64,000 nt of DNA from Clostridiaceae bacterium AM27-36LB. Lineage in GTDB: Bacteria > Bacillota > Clostridia > Lachnospirales > Lachnospiraceae. The position numbers and the translations under genes are program-made. The stretch lies in NCBI GenBank assembly GCA_003480725.1, contig QUJQ01000003.1, positions 307,082-371,081 on the forward strand. Direction: 5' to 3'. Positions 36,268-46,700 of this stretch are shown here, piece by piece. Every line of letters starts with the position of its first letter. Position 1 is the first letter of the stretch. Below the pieces are notes generated by a model. It saw nothing but the letters and a program-made list of their open reading frames with translations, searched no databases and had not been told where the DNA came from.

Positions 36268-37122
36268 CTATTGTTGTCTCGTCCTGCTGTCACCTTGACA
36301 GGGTGGCATGCTGCAGCTTTCTTCCTGCATCAGGCCAAATTTATGCTTTACCCTGAGGAGTTTCCTCACCCAGGGTTCCGCTGCGAACCACAGAACCAGT
36401 GCTGTACAGATTCCATGGCTCAGATCAAACACAAAACTGGAAGCATAGGCAGCTGCCACTGTCTTCCAGTTGATGGGATCCACCCATCCAACGATATAGT
36501 ACAGATCCATGATCCAGCCATATAAAAATCCACAGAGAAATCCAAACACACATAGGCGGACTGGCTTCTTTCTCTTACCTTCTCTGTCTGCACCCTCTGT
36601 ACCAACCGATCCAAGAACTCCGATTCGATACAGAATTCCTGCCAGCAGTCCCATCATCCCCCAGCTGAACATCTGCCAGGGAGTCCACGGACCCTGCCCG
36701 AATAAAAAATTACTCAAGAATCCTGCCAACGCGCCGGTCAGATACCCTGCTTCCGGTCCAAATGCCAGAGCCGTCACAATAACGATCGCTGTCACCGGCT
36801 TAAAATTCGGCAGTGGAATCAGTGCAAATGCGGCCCTTCCCACCACACAAAGTGCAGCCATCAGCGCCACCGGAACCAGATCTCTCGCCCCTGCCCTTTT
36901 CCGGTCATATATCAGCCAGAAAGGCAGTACCGCCGCCACAAGAAAAATCCCTGACAGCAACAGATCTGAATTCTGGATCAGTACATCTGTAAATGTCCAT
37001 TCTGTCTTCACATGGAGTGCCGGCCGATGGTTCATAAACCATCCGTAAGACACTAACAACACCGGCATAGCCAGTACTACCAGCCATGTGAGCGTCCGTC
37101 TCTTTCCCATGCATCTATGCAT
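36268..37122 (-). CDS. ECF transporter S component, probably corrinoid-specific (CbrT-like)
   Basis: This 284 aa membrane protein has about seven hydrophobic segments. The core reads NFKPVTAIVIVTALAFGPEA, then GALAGFLSNFLFGQGPWTPW and QMFSWGMMGLLAGILY. It is the substrate-binding subunit of an energy-coupling-factor importer. A cobalamin riboswitch leads its operon and the first gene is a DUF4430 lipoprotein, so corrinoid is the likely substrate; the CbrT-like assignment is from memory of that family. The start at 37122 is behind GGAGG inside the ATPase gene (46 bp overlap). Confidence 0.82.
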   Translation of the reverse strand: MHRCMGKRRTLTWLVVLAMPVLLVSYGWFMNHRPALHVKTEWTFTDVLIQNSDLLLSGIFLVAAVLPFWLIYDRKRAGARDLVPVALMAALCVVGRAAFALIPLPNFKPVTAIVIVTALAFGPEAGYLTGALAGFLSNFLFGQGPWTPWQMFSWGMMGLLAGILYRIGVLGSVGTEGADREGKRKKPVRLCVFGFLCGFLYGWIMDLYYIVGWVDPINWKTVAAAYASSFVFDLSHGICTALVLWFAAEPWVRKLLRVKHKFGLMQEESCSMPPCQGDSRTRQQ

Positions 37123-38756
37123 CCGGCAATCACCTCCTCACAGGTCACAGCCCCTTCTATACGATCTCCGGCGATCATGGCAGCCGCCGTGGTATAGAAC
37201 CGATTCCCTCTGAAAAATGCATGAGGTTCATCTTCCGACACCAAAGTTCCATCGAACAGCAGTGCACACCGACGCGCACAGTCTGCTGCAAACTCCGGAT
37301 CGTGGGTCACCATCAGAATTCCCTTTCCTACTGCGGCAAGCTTCTTCAGAAGAACCGCCAGTTCCTTCTTAAGGCTTCCATCCAATCCTTTGGTAGGTTC
37401 ATCCAGCAGAAGAATATCTGCCTTTCTGAGCAGAAGCTTGCCGAGGGCTGCCCGCTGCAGTTCTCCTCCGCTCAGGTCATAAGGATGAGAGGCGAGCCTG
37501 TCCGCCAGCCCCAGCATCTCTGCCATCTGCTGTGCATCTTCCGGACTGGCGGCACAGTCCAGCAGATCTTCCCACAGACTGTCATAGAGAAACAATGCCT
37601 GTGGATCCTGCGGCAGCATGGCAAGCTTTTTATCTTCCATCTTCTTCACTGATCCACGCAAAGGTCTGAGCACCCCTGCCAGGATCTTCAGCAGTGTACT
37701 TTTTCCTGCACCATTTCCGCCCAGCAACGCCAGGATCTCTCCTGCCTGCAGGGAGACCTGAAGACCTCTGAGAATGTCATCCCCTTTCTCCTCATAGCGG
37801 AACCACAGTTCTCTGCCCTCCAGCACTGAACTGCCCGCTTTTCTGAACCATCCAGCCTTCTTCGGAACCGGTCTGAACTTCTCTGTAACAGAGATCTGCC
37901 CCCGCAGGCCAGAATGCTTCAGTACCCGGCGTCCGTCCCGAATGCTGATGGGAAATTCCTTATCTCCTACAGGAATCCCTCTCCGGTTCAATTCGCCAAA
38001 TATCTGTACAGCAGCCGGGAGTGCTTTCTGGATCCGCACATCTTCCAGTTCCTGTTCCAACTCTGCAGCTACTTGTCTGGGGGAACCGCTTCTGCATATC
38101 TGCCCCTTATCCATGACAATCACCCGGTCTGCATCCTGAAAGACTTCTTCCAGCCGGTGTTCGCACAGGATCACTGCCACACCAAGCTCCCGGTTGATCC
38201 GCTTTACCGCCTGCAGCAGATTTCTCGCCGCCAGCGGATCCAGCATACTTGTAGGTTCATCCAGGATCAGCACTTCCGGTGCCATAGCCATGACAGAAGC
38301 CAGATTGACCATCTGCTTCTGACCGCCGGACAGTTCTGATGTACTCTTCCGGAACCAGTCTTCCATATCGAAGAAGCTTGCCATCTCACAGACCTTTCTG
38401 CGGATCACTGATGTTGGCAACGCCATATTTTCCAGTCCGAATGCCAGCTCATGCCACACGGTATCCGTGACGATCTGATTCTCCGGGTTCTGCTGTACAT
38501 AGCCGATCCGCATGGCGGTCACATCAGACGGTACAGCCTCCAATGGCTGCCCTTTATACAAAATCTGTCCCTCCCTGGCTCCAACAGGAGTCAGTTCCGG
38601 CTTTAACTGTCTTAAAAATGTGGTCTTTCCACAGCCTGATCCACCGCAGAGCACCACGTATTCTTCTTCGTCTATGGACAGGCTGATCTGATCCAATGTC
38701 CGCCTATCAGCTCCCGGATAGGCAAAGCTCAACGCATCCACTTGTATGAGCGCCAT
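37077..38756 (-). CDS. ecfA: ECF transporter ATPase, fused EcfA-EcfA
   Basis: This 559 aa protein carries two ABC domains in one chain. Domain 1 (about 1-250) has GGSGCGKTTFLRQL, LSGGQKQMVNLASVMAM and VLILDEPTSMLD. Domain 2 (about 310-540) has GGNGAGKSTLLKIL, LSGGELQRAALGKLLLR and ILLLDEPTKGLD. In group II ECF systems the two ATPases are usually separate genes; the fusion suits a dedicated transporter. The start is the ATG at 38754-38756 with GGAGG; the longer frame runs into ecfT. Overlaps with both neighbours indicate coupled translation. Confidence 0.9.
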   Translation of the reverse strand: MALIQVDALSFAYPGADRRTLDQISLSIDEEEYVVLCGGSGCGKTTFLRQLKPELTPVGAREGQILYKGQPLEAVPSDVTAMRIGYVQQNPENQIVTDTVWHELAFGLENMALPTSVIRRKVCEMASFFDMEDWFRKSTSELSGGQKQMVNLASVMAMAPEVLILDEPTSMLDPLAARNLLQAVKRINRELGVAVILCEHRLEEVFQDADRVIVMDKGQICRSGSPRQVAAELEQELEDVRIQKALPAAVQIFGELNRRGIPVGDKEFPISIRDGRRVLKHSGLRGQISVTEKFRPVPKKAGWFRKAGSSVLEGRELWFRYEEKGDDILRGLQVSLQAGEILALLGGNGAGKSTLLKILAGVLRPLRGSVKKMEDKKLAMLPQDPQALFLYDSLWEDLLDCAASPEDAQQMAEMLGLADRLASHPYDLSGGELQRAALGKLLLRKADILLLDEPTKGLDGSLKKELAVLLKKLAAVGKGILMVTHDPEFAADCARRCALLFDGTLVSEDEPHAFFRGNRFYTTAAAMIAGDRIEGAVTCEEVIAGCIDAWERDGRSHGW

Positions 38757-39628
38757 CTGACAGCCTCCTTCATCTCCAGAATTCCCGGCAGCAATGCCAG
38801 GATCAAGTACATCACAAAGAAGATAAAACTCCCCGTTCCCTGTACCACGGGATCCATCCGCGGATAGAACTCCATGCTTCCATATCCTGCCATCCTTCCT
38901 GCACACAAAATCAATGCCAGGATCAGTAATCCCATCAAAAATCTCAGATCCCTGCTGTCAAAGACAAACAGATGAAAAGTCGTCCGCCGCCGGATCCCAT
39001 AACCTCTTGCCCTCATGGAATCTGCCTGTTCCACCGCATCTTCCATACTCCATCCAATCAGCGTAGACAGATGGCGAAGTCCCGCAGAGAACTTCTCCTG
39101 CAGTGTCTTCGGTTTTGTGCCCAGAAGCTGCTGGCTGATCCGGATCTGTGTCAGCTGCCGCTTCAGCTTCGGGATCATCTGAAGTGCTGTGGTGATCAAC
39201 AATGCACTGCCCGGTGCCACCTGTCCAAACAGATAGAGGAACTTATCCTCTGTCATCACCACAGAATAACAGGCAAACCACAGGATCAGTGATGCCAGTG
39301 ATAAGCCGGATGTGATTCCATATCCCACTGCCTCCCAGGTGATCCACTGGTGAAATACCTTTACGATCATGGAGGCTCCTCTATGGCTCATCAGCGGATT
39401 CGCCACAGCCACAAAAAGCAGCAGCGTTCCGGCAAACATAAGCCAGCCCGCTGCCTGCCTCCATCCTCTGATCATAATCAGGAAAAGAACAGCACCCATA
39501 CAGGAGATCAGTCCCATCACCGGGTGAAAACACACCAGTGACAATCCGATCATGCAGACAAAATATAAGAAAATACACCCTGGATGCAGAGATTCAAAAT
39601 ACCGCATCCGCATTTCCAGATCATTCAT
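38729..39628 (-). CDS. ecfT: ECF transporter transmembrane coupling protein EcfT
   Basis: This 299 aa membrane protein has several hydrophobic helices and the coupling motif region ADSMRARGYGIRRR (about residues 210-225), which contacts the ATPases. It joins the S component to the ATPase. The start is the ATG at 39626-39628 behind GGAGA, overlapping the lipoprotein stop by 8 bp; the upstream extension of the frame lies in the lipoprotein gene. Confidence 0.9.
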   Translation of the reverse strand: MNDLEMRMRYFESLHPGCIFLYFVCMIGLSLVCFHPVMGLISCMGAVLFLIMIRGWRQAAGWLMFAGTLLLFVAVANPLMSHRGASMIVKVFHQWITWEAVGYGITSGLSLASLILWFACYSVVMTEDKFLYLFGQVAPGSALLITTALQMIPKLKRQLTQIRISQQLLGTKPKTLQEKFSAGLRHLSTLIGWSMEDAVEQADSMRARGYGIRRRTTFHLFVFDSRDLRFLMGLLILALILCAGRMAGYGSMEFYPRMDPVVQGTGSFIFFVMYLILALLPGILEMKEAVRWRSYKWMR

Positions 39629-40157
39629 GAGTCTCCTTCCATTCTGCCGCATCTTCCATGTCTGCCCCTTCCAGATCCATGCCCAGGTCGCAGGTATAAT
39701 TCCATTCGATCCGGTCTCCGTCAGACACCTGACAGTCCCCACAGCCGGTACCCGGATACTCTCCGTTCACCGAATACATCCATCCGCTCCATCTTCCTCC
39801 ATCATATTCATACAGGTTCTGGATTCCCTCGATGTACTCCTTTCCCGCTGTTCCGTTATACTCCATCTGGATTCCGTACTGGTCTGTCACCTGACACAGC
39901 AGGTCAAAGACCGTATCTCCTTCGCTATATTCCACCTCAGTCTCCGGCAGAATACATCCATCCTCTGGAATGATCCCTTTCCACTTGTCTTCCTCTGCCA
40001 TTCCATTGGCTACCGCCGTATCACAGCGGATGGAGACCGTGGCTGTCGGACGGTCCGCGTCCTCTCCGGATCCTTCTTTTGCTGCACAGCCATTCAGCAA
40101 AAGTCCACTTAAGAATACCAGAAGCAAAATTTTCCGGATCTTTTTCCTATTTTTCAT
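39621..40157 (-). CDS. DUF4430 lipoprotein of the ECF operon
   Basis: This 178 aa protein has a lipoprotein signal, LVFLSGLLLNGC, with acylated Cys at about residue 24. A single DUF4430 domain follows (about 40-170): GDTVFDLLCQVTDQYGIQME, GGRWSGWMYSVNGEYP and VSDGDRIEWNYTCDLGMDLE. DUF4430 matches the beta domain of vertebrate B12 carriers. First in an ECF operon behind a cobalamin riboswitch, it probably passes corrinoid to the S component at the outer membrane face. ECF systems normally lack an extracellular binding protein, so the pairing is notable. Confidence 0.88.
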   Translation of the reverse strand: MKNRKKIRKILLLVFLSGLLLNGCAAKEGSGEDADRPTATVSIRCDTAVANGMAEEDKWKGIIPEDGCILPETEVEYSEGDTVFDLLCQVTDQYGIQMEYNGTAGKEYIEGIQNLYEYDGGRWSGWMYSVNGEYPGTGCGDCQVSDGDRIEWNYTCDLGMDLEGADMEDAAEWKETHE

Positions 40158-40180
40158 GCAAAAACTTCCTTTTTAGACGC

Positions 40181-40434
40181 AAAAAACACGCCTGCAATGA
40201 TAGCAAACGTGTTCTTGCTTAGAAAGAATATCTCATTGTTCTAAAAAATCAAATCGTTGCAGCAGTTCTTCTGAGTTACATCGTAACGGATCTCTGCACG
40301 GCCTTCCCGGTCTCCCAGTGACTGTCTTTCGACATGTGCAGTTCCTATATGCATACAGCGGCGTCTTCCCTCCTGGATTCTCACCAGGTTCCCTATTAAG
40401 TCGGACTCCTTGTTCTGCGGATATCCAACACTGC
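40181..40434 (-). promoter_or_regulatory. Cobalamin riboswitch B with terminator
   Basis: The minus-strand leader has AATAGGGAACCTGGTGAGAA, then TCCAGG, GACGCCGCTGTATGC, CAGTCACTGGGAGACCGGG with AAGGCC, and the B12-box-like GTAACTCAGAAGAACTGCTG. It ends in the terminator stem AACACG (40208-40213 region) / CGTGTT (40185-40190) with a TTTTTT run at 40181-40186, 24 nt before the lipoprotein ATG. It should repress the ECF importer when B12 is ample. Confidence 0.92.
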
Positions 40435-40440
40435 CCAATT

Positions 40441-40469
40441 ATTATAACGCAAACACAAGAAACACACAA
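40441..40469 (-). promoter_or_regulatory. Promoter of the ECF operon
   Basis: TTGTGT (40464-40469) and a perfect TATAAT (40441-40446) lie 17 bp apart on the minus strand, about 10 nt upstream of the riboswitch. Confidence 0.75.
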
Positions 40470-40483
40470 GAAGTATTTGCTGC

Positions 40484-40620
40484 TTGTATCTCGCTGACAC
40501 TTATGCTAAAATACAAACAGGAAAAGCCAGAGATTTACGGCCTACCCTATTAGTTAAAAAACTGTTTTATTTCAACAGCCGTTCACTAGTGCGAGTAGTG
40601 GGCGGCTATTTTCTTTTCCC
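40484..40620 (+). ncRNA. Candidate small antisense RNA (type I antitoxin-like)
   Basis: On the plus strand TTGTAT (40484-40489) and TAAAAT (40507-40512), 17 bp apart, would start an RNA near 40519. It would run through AGCCGTTCACTA / TAGTGGGCGGCT (40577-40588 with 40596-40607, one wobble) into ATTTTCTTTT, a terminator-like end. Its 3' end overlaps in antisense the tail of a tiny minus-strand reading frame with a TM segment. That layout is seen in type I toxin-antitoxin pairs. No expression evidence is available. Confidence 0.4.
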
Positions 40621-40704
40621 GAAGACTGTGTAACACAGACCAACGAGAGCGACAATGAAGATACCTAAAAAAGCGGATGGAACCTTTCGGTTCCATCCGC
40701 TCAA
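40606..40704 (-). pseudogene. Remnant of a small hydrophobic (toxin-like) peptide gene
   Basis: The frame ending at 40606 codes FLGIFIVALVGLCYTVFGKR plus a final Lys: one membrane helix and a basic tail, as in small type I toxins. The only upstream start is TTG at 40702-40704, without a ribosome binding site. The 5' half now coincides with the terminator hairpin of the giant gene upstream, so the gene looks truncated. Confidence 0.35.
40666..40701 (-). terminator. Intrinsic terminator of the 2045 aa gene
   Basis: A perfect 13 bp stem, AGCGGATGGAACC / GGTTCCATCCGCT (40689-40701 with 40672-40684 on the minus strand), has a GAAA loop and is followed by TTTTTT. It lies about 30 bp after the stop codon. 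Confidence 0.92.
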
Positions 40705-40732
40705 GAAGAATGTTATGCAGGGGACTGTCTGA

Positions 40733-43700
40733 TTATTCCGCAAGTGCTTTAACAACAGCTGCTGCATCGCTTACATTTACAGTTCCGTCTCCATTCATAT
40801 CTGCTTCCAGGAATTTCTTCACATATACAGTATCGAAATCCTCGTACATTGCGTTGTACATATTGTAGACCAGCTGTGCATCGTTGATATCCAGCTTGCC
40901 TGTGCCATTGACATCGCCGTCATAAGCAAGGGTTACTTTGGGTGAGCCAGATTCCTGGATCTTTTCTTTTGCCTTAGCCTCTACCAGATCTTTCGTCACA
41001 GCCTGCTTCTGTCCATTCTGGTCAGCAATCTCATTATCATAGATTACCAGATATGCATATGCTCCCTTTCCTTCGTTGTACTTTGCAGACCAATCCATGG
41101 TGTTGGTATCATATGCCAGAGTCTTGCCATCATTAACTGCGCCTGTAGCTGTGATCAACCACATGGTCTTGCCGTTCTCGTTCTTGCTATCCCCCAGCTT
41201 CAGGTATTCTTTTGCTACGATAGTAAGCTCACCCTTCTTCTCTACGGTAACGGTCAGTGCGGTACCTGTCATTCTGAGTGCCGGAATGGTATAATTGCCA
41301 TCCTCATCGGCCTGAAGTTCGATTCCGTTTTCCTTAACCGTATACTCAAAGCCTTCACTCTTATTGAGCTTGAACTGGAACGGCTTGTTATTCAATCCCT
41401 TCTGGTCGGGTCCGTTAACCACATCTGCGGATCCTTCGCCGGTAAATGTGATCTGTGTCCACTGATTGTCATCGATCTCTTTATCGACTTTGATCACAAA
41501 ATTGCTTACAATGTTCGTGCCTGCAATCTTATAGGTATATGGCGTATAGGTCTTGCCGTCCTTTGTAAACGGATCACCTTCCTCTTGTGCGAGTGGAACC
41601 TCCTTGTTTGCAATGCCCTGATATACCTCCGCTTTCGCAGATACTGTGTATCCATATCCTGCTTCTTTGTTTACTGTAAAGGCGTAATCCTCACCATACG
41701 TTGCCTTTTCGGAGGAAAGTGTCAGATCAGTCCTGCCGGTACCTTTATCATCAGCAATAACGGTATAAGTCTTCGGTGTACCCTTTGTTGCAATAAACAC
41801 CAGCGGACCGGTAACATTTTTTACGTAGAAATAAATGCCTCCATTACCGGATGTTACTTCTACCGATTCTCCGCCCATCGTTGCTGTAACCGTATAGTTA
41901 TAATTTTTATCTAACACGGTTAAAGTATAATTCTCACCAGCTTTCACCGTGGAATTTCCTGTGAACAAAGTATTGTCAAAGGTTACCGGGTATTCATTTG
42001 TTATATTAACAAAGGCGATCGCGCTAGTAATCGCTGCGGCAGGTGCATCCTTTGCGTTGGCATTGGCCTGTTTATCGATATTGGCAGACTCAATTTTTAC
42101 TTTCGCTCCGCCTGTCGCTTTTCCAACAAAAATCAGATCAATGTTGTTCGTACCAATCCTGCAATCTGCTCCATATCCAGTGATCGTCAGAGTTCCCTGT
42201 CCATCATCTGATACATTCTGTGTGGAACCCTCTACTTTCACAAGCTTCTCAAACTTCAACAGGTCAGCATCATAGGTTACCTTCAGAGCATACGCATTGT
42301 AGGTTGTCTCCTGCTTTGCTCCTACTGTCAGTGTTACTTTTACTTCGTTTGACAGATTGATCGTCTGATTCTGGGCTGCAGAGATGGTATAAGCACTCGT
42401 TGAATTCATTACTTTTCCACAAGCATCACAGTTACCATCACCATCAGTATCTTTATGAGCTGTTGCTGTCTGTCCTTTCAGTACCGGAAGCGGGCAGCTG
42501 TCCTTCCAGACATCTTCTGAAAATGCAGCAGCCACATCTTTTTCTTCTGATTGGCTGATCGGCTGTACACCCAGGACTGGAGTGATCGCATCATCTGTAT
42601 TGGTATAGAAGCAATTTATGTAGTCGCTTTTCCCAGCAGAAGTTTCACTTGAAACCGGTCCCACTCCGTAAAGTTCCACTCCGTTTCCACTCGCAGAAAG
42701 CGCACCCGTATTATAACAATTCTGACAGGTAAATCTTCCCATACTTCTGTTTACATTTCCGCAGATACCTCCTACACGGGTATACGGCATCGTGCTCTGA
42801 CCGGTTGCTGTTACTGATCCTACGTTATTACAGTTTGTAATACTCAGCATATTAGCCTCAGCTACAATACCACCAGTCATATAACTCTCTTCACCAGTGA
42901 TCGTACCTTCATTCCAGCATTCACTGATAGAACCACTTGCAGAGCTGGCAATTCCAGCTGCATATCTTCCAGTGATCGCAGCCTTATTAGAGCAGCTGGT
43001 GATCGATCCACTGTATAGCGTTCCAGCAATTCCACCTACGCTGTCCAGTCTGCCTGTTCCTCCTGTGAGCACCACTTGATTATGGCAGTTTTCAATGGTT
43101 GTTGAGGACGCTGATCCGCAGATACCTCCAATATTAACAGAAGCGTTGTAACCGTCTGATGCTGCAGATATCGTTCCGGTAACTGTTACGTTCTTTATGG
43201 TTGCATTGTTGGTAATGCCAAAGAGTCCACCATATACAGATTCCTCACCTGTCGCCTGATAATCACCGTACAGATTCTGAACCGTATAACCAGCTCCATC
43301 AAAAGTTCCCGTATACGGATGAGCTGAACTGATTCCGATCGCAGGCCAAGACTCTCTTGCTCTTGTAGTTCCATCCAGTCCTGACAGGTCAATATTCTGG
43401 GTTAGAGTTGCATTGATAACCGTTCCTTTTACACTGGTGTTTACTTCATTCGCAAGCCATAACAGTTCTTTTGCAGTTGAGATCTGATAGATGCCCTTTG
43501 CATCCTGTGTTGGCTTGTCAGAGTCTGTAACTGTCACATGACAGGTAGCGGTCTTCTTGTTCTGAACCGTCGTAACTGTAATATCGGCCTCGCCTGCCTG
43601 ATGTGCAGTCAGCACACCTTTATTTACAGAGACAATGCTGTCATCGCTGGAAGACCATTTTACAGTCTTCACTTTTGCATCTGCAGGCTGGATCGTTGCA

Positions 43701-46700
43701 GTCAGAGTTGCAGTAGACCAGCGTGGCATGGTAAGGTTTTTCTGATCCAGTGTGACACCGGATACCTTGCCGTCGGATGGCTTGCTTGGAGTGATGTCAC
43801 CGCTTACAAAGCCAAATCCCATAAATGGCTGATATTTACCATCTTCTGCCAGTACATAGGTTCCGTTTGCATCAATATAATCTTTGGTAACCGTGATCTT
43901 CAGTGTATTTGTCTCTGCATCCACTGCCACTGTTGGTCCCGGATAGGTCATATAGTCAACTGCTCCGTTTTTATACAGATAAGCATATTTTACCAGTGTC
44001 TGTGTATCCGGATATGTGATATACACATCCAGTCCTGTATCAGCAAGACTTTCCGGAACTGTCACCTTGTATGCCGGTACATTGCTCATCTGCATGTTGC
44101 TGTCAGACAGCCCCTCCTCTTCTTTTTCAAATACCGGAAGCTGTACCTTCTTCTCTCCATCCATATAGTAGAGATCAGTGAATGGAGCATCCTTGAATGG
44201 ATCTTCTGACTCATCACCGATGTTTCCGCCTACAAATGTCAGGCCCACTACAGCTTCCCAGCTACTATTCACTTCCGGCACCATATAGTCTGCCGCATCT
44301 CCAATATAGGTATCGGTCACCTTCAGTGCAATGGTGTAATTATTTCCATCGTTGGTCACTGTATAAGAATCGCTTCCATATCCTCCTCCAGTGGTTCTTG
44401 AGTAGGTGTAGATGGAACTGCTCAGTTTCTTACCGTCTTTCAGCGGGATCGTCACATATACAGTCGGTGTAGTTCCAACTAATGATTCCGGAATAGTCAC
44501 CTTGTATGCCGGTAAATTTTTGAAATCCGGATAACCGCTGCTATTGAGACTGTCCTCCTGTGCGATCTTCTTCAGCTGTACCTTGGTATCTCCATCCATA
44601 TAGTAGATATCGGTAAACGGCATACCTTTATACGGATCTTCCGGTTCCGGTTTGTCGCTGATATCACCGCCTACAAATGTCAGGCCCACTACAGCTTCCC
44701 AGCTACTATTCACTTCCGGCACCATATAGTCTGCCGCATCTCCAATATAGGTATCGGTCACCTTCAGTGCAATGGTGTAATTATTTCCATCGTTGGTCAC
44801 TGTATAAGAATCGCTTCCATATCCTCCTCCAGTGGTTCTTGAGTAGGTGTAGATGGAACTGCTCAGTTTCTTACCGTCTTTCAGCGGGATCGTCACATAT
44901 ACAGTCGGTGTAGTTCCAACTAATGATTCCGGAATAGTCACCTTGTATGCCGGTAAATTTTTGAAATCCGGATAACCGCTGCTATTGAGACTGTCCTCCT
45001 GTGCGATCTTCTTCAGCTGTACCTTGGTATCTCCATCCATATAGTAGATATCGGTAAACGGCATACCTTTATACGGATCTTCCGGTTCCGGTTTGTCGCT
45101 GATATCACCGCCTACAAATGTCAGGCCCACTACAGCTTCCCAGCTACTATTCACTTCCGGCACCATATAGTCTGCCGCATCTCCAATATAGGTATCGGTC
45201 ACCTTCAGTGCAATGGTGTAATTATTTCCATCGTTGGTCACTGTATAAGAATCGCTTCCATATCCTCCTCCAGTGGTTCTTGAGTAGGTGTAGATGGAAC
45301 TGCTCAGTTTCTTACCGTCTTTCAGCGGGATCGTCACATATACAGTCGGTGTAGTTCCAACTAATGATTCCGGAATAGTCACCTTGTATGCCGGTAAATT
45401 TTTGAAATCCGGGTAACCGCTGCTGTTGAGGCTGTCCTCCTGTGCAATCTTCTTCAGCTGTACCTTGGTATCTCCGTCCATATAGTAGATATCCGTAAAC
45501 GGCATACCTTCATATGGATTTTCTCCTTTGATATCCACCTCTGCCACTGCAGGTGCATAGCAGGCAGTATAGGAGTTCTTGGTACCAACCAGCGGATCCA
45601 GCCCCAGCAGGTAATAGGTGCCTTCTACCACCGGAAGGGCATCAATATAATATTCACCATCAACTCCGTCAATATTCACATCGGATACTTTTTCCCAGTC
45701 TGCATTATAGAGACCGATGTTCAGCTTATCCATCTTTGTGAAAGTTCCTGCGCCGCCATCGGACGGAGAAACAGTGTCATATTTCAGGGTGCTGAACGTC
45801 ATATCAGCTCCCGGTGCTGCGGTATAGACTTCCTTGTCAAACTTGTTGAATGAACCTCTCTGATAGAAGGTCCAGTCTGTGAACAGTGCGATATCCAGCA
45901 CATCATCATCAGACAGCAGGATATAGTCTGCAGTTGCACCCCATCCTGCATCCATCAGCGGGTATACATGATTTCTCAGATACATGAAGTTCATGTCATG
46001 TCCCCACAGGTTATTGATCAGCATAGATGTCGCTGTTGCAGTTCCGTCCTTCAACTCAAATGCGCCAAGTCCGTTGCTTGTATAGGCTTTCTCACCGAAA
46101 ATTGTATTGACGGTTGTGGTATCTGTATTTTCAAACACCCCTGAAGTTCCTTTTCCACATCGTTCTTCCGGAAGACCCAGGTAATACCGCTCGGTCAGCC
46201 AGATCAGCAGATGAAAATACGTCGGTCTCTCGACAGCCACCGTATCTATGTACGCTCCCTTGTGTCCCATGTTCGGATCTACAGCAGTATGGCATCTCTT
46301 GAATCTGTCCAGTCTATATTTTCCAAGGTCAAAGTAAGGTACAGTCACTTTTACATGAGAAAGCTTAGTGTTGCCATCATCGTTTCCCATCAGCGGTACA
46401 CCATCATTAGACATGGTCACCCATACAGTCACTTTATCCGCATCGGTCTCGTTATAGTTATACTGATCCTTTGTACCTTCCTCTGCAGCTTTTACCGTCA
46501 TCTTCAGTGTATATAACGCTGACTTCCCGCTGGAACAGGTCGCTTTTACTTTCACCTCATAATCGCCTGCTTTATTTTCTGTAAAATACAGAATTCCGTC
46601 CTTGATCTGGGTATATCCTCCCAGGTCTGTGCTTTCCAGCGTATAAGTCAGAGAATGATTGTCACTGTCTGTGAAGATCTTCGACAGTTCCACTTCATAC

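Noticed and set aside
44197..45354. Three identical plus-strand frames of about 78 codons
   Set aside because: They are shadows of the 441-bp repeats of the 2045 aa gene; identity reflects the DNA repeats, not separate genes.
44190..45520. Regular repeats considered as a CRISPR array
   Set aside because: Units are 441 bp, in frame and coding throughout; there are no short repeats with unique spacers and no cas genes.
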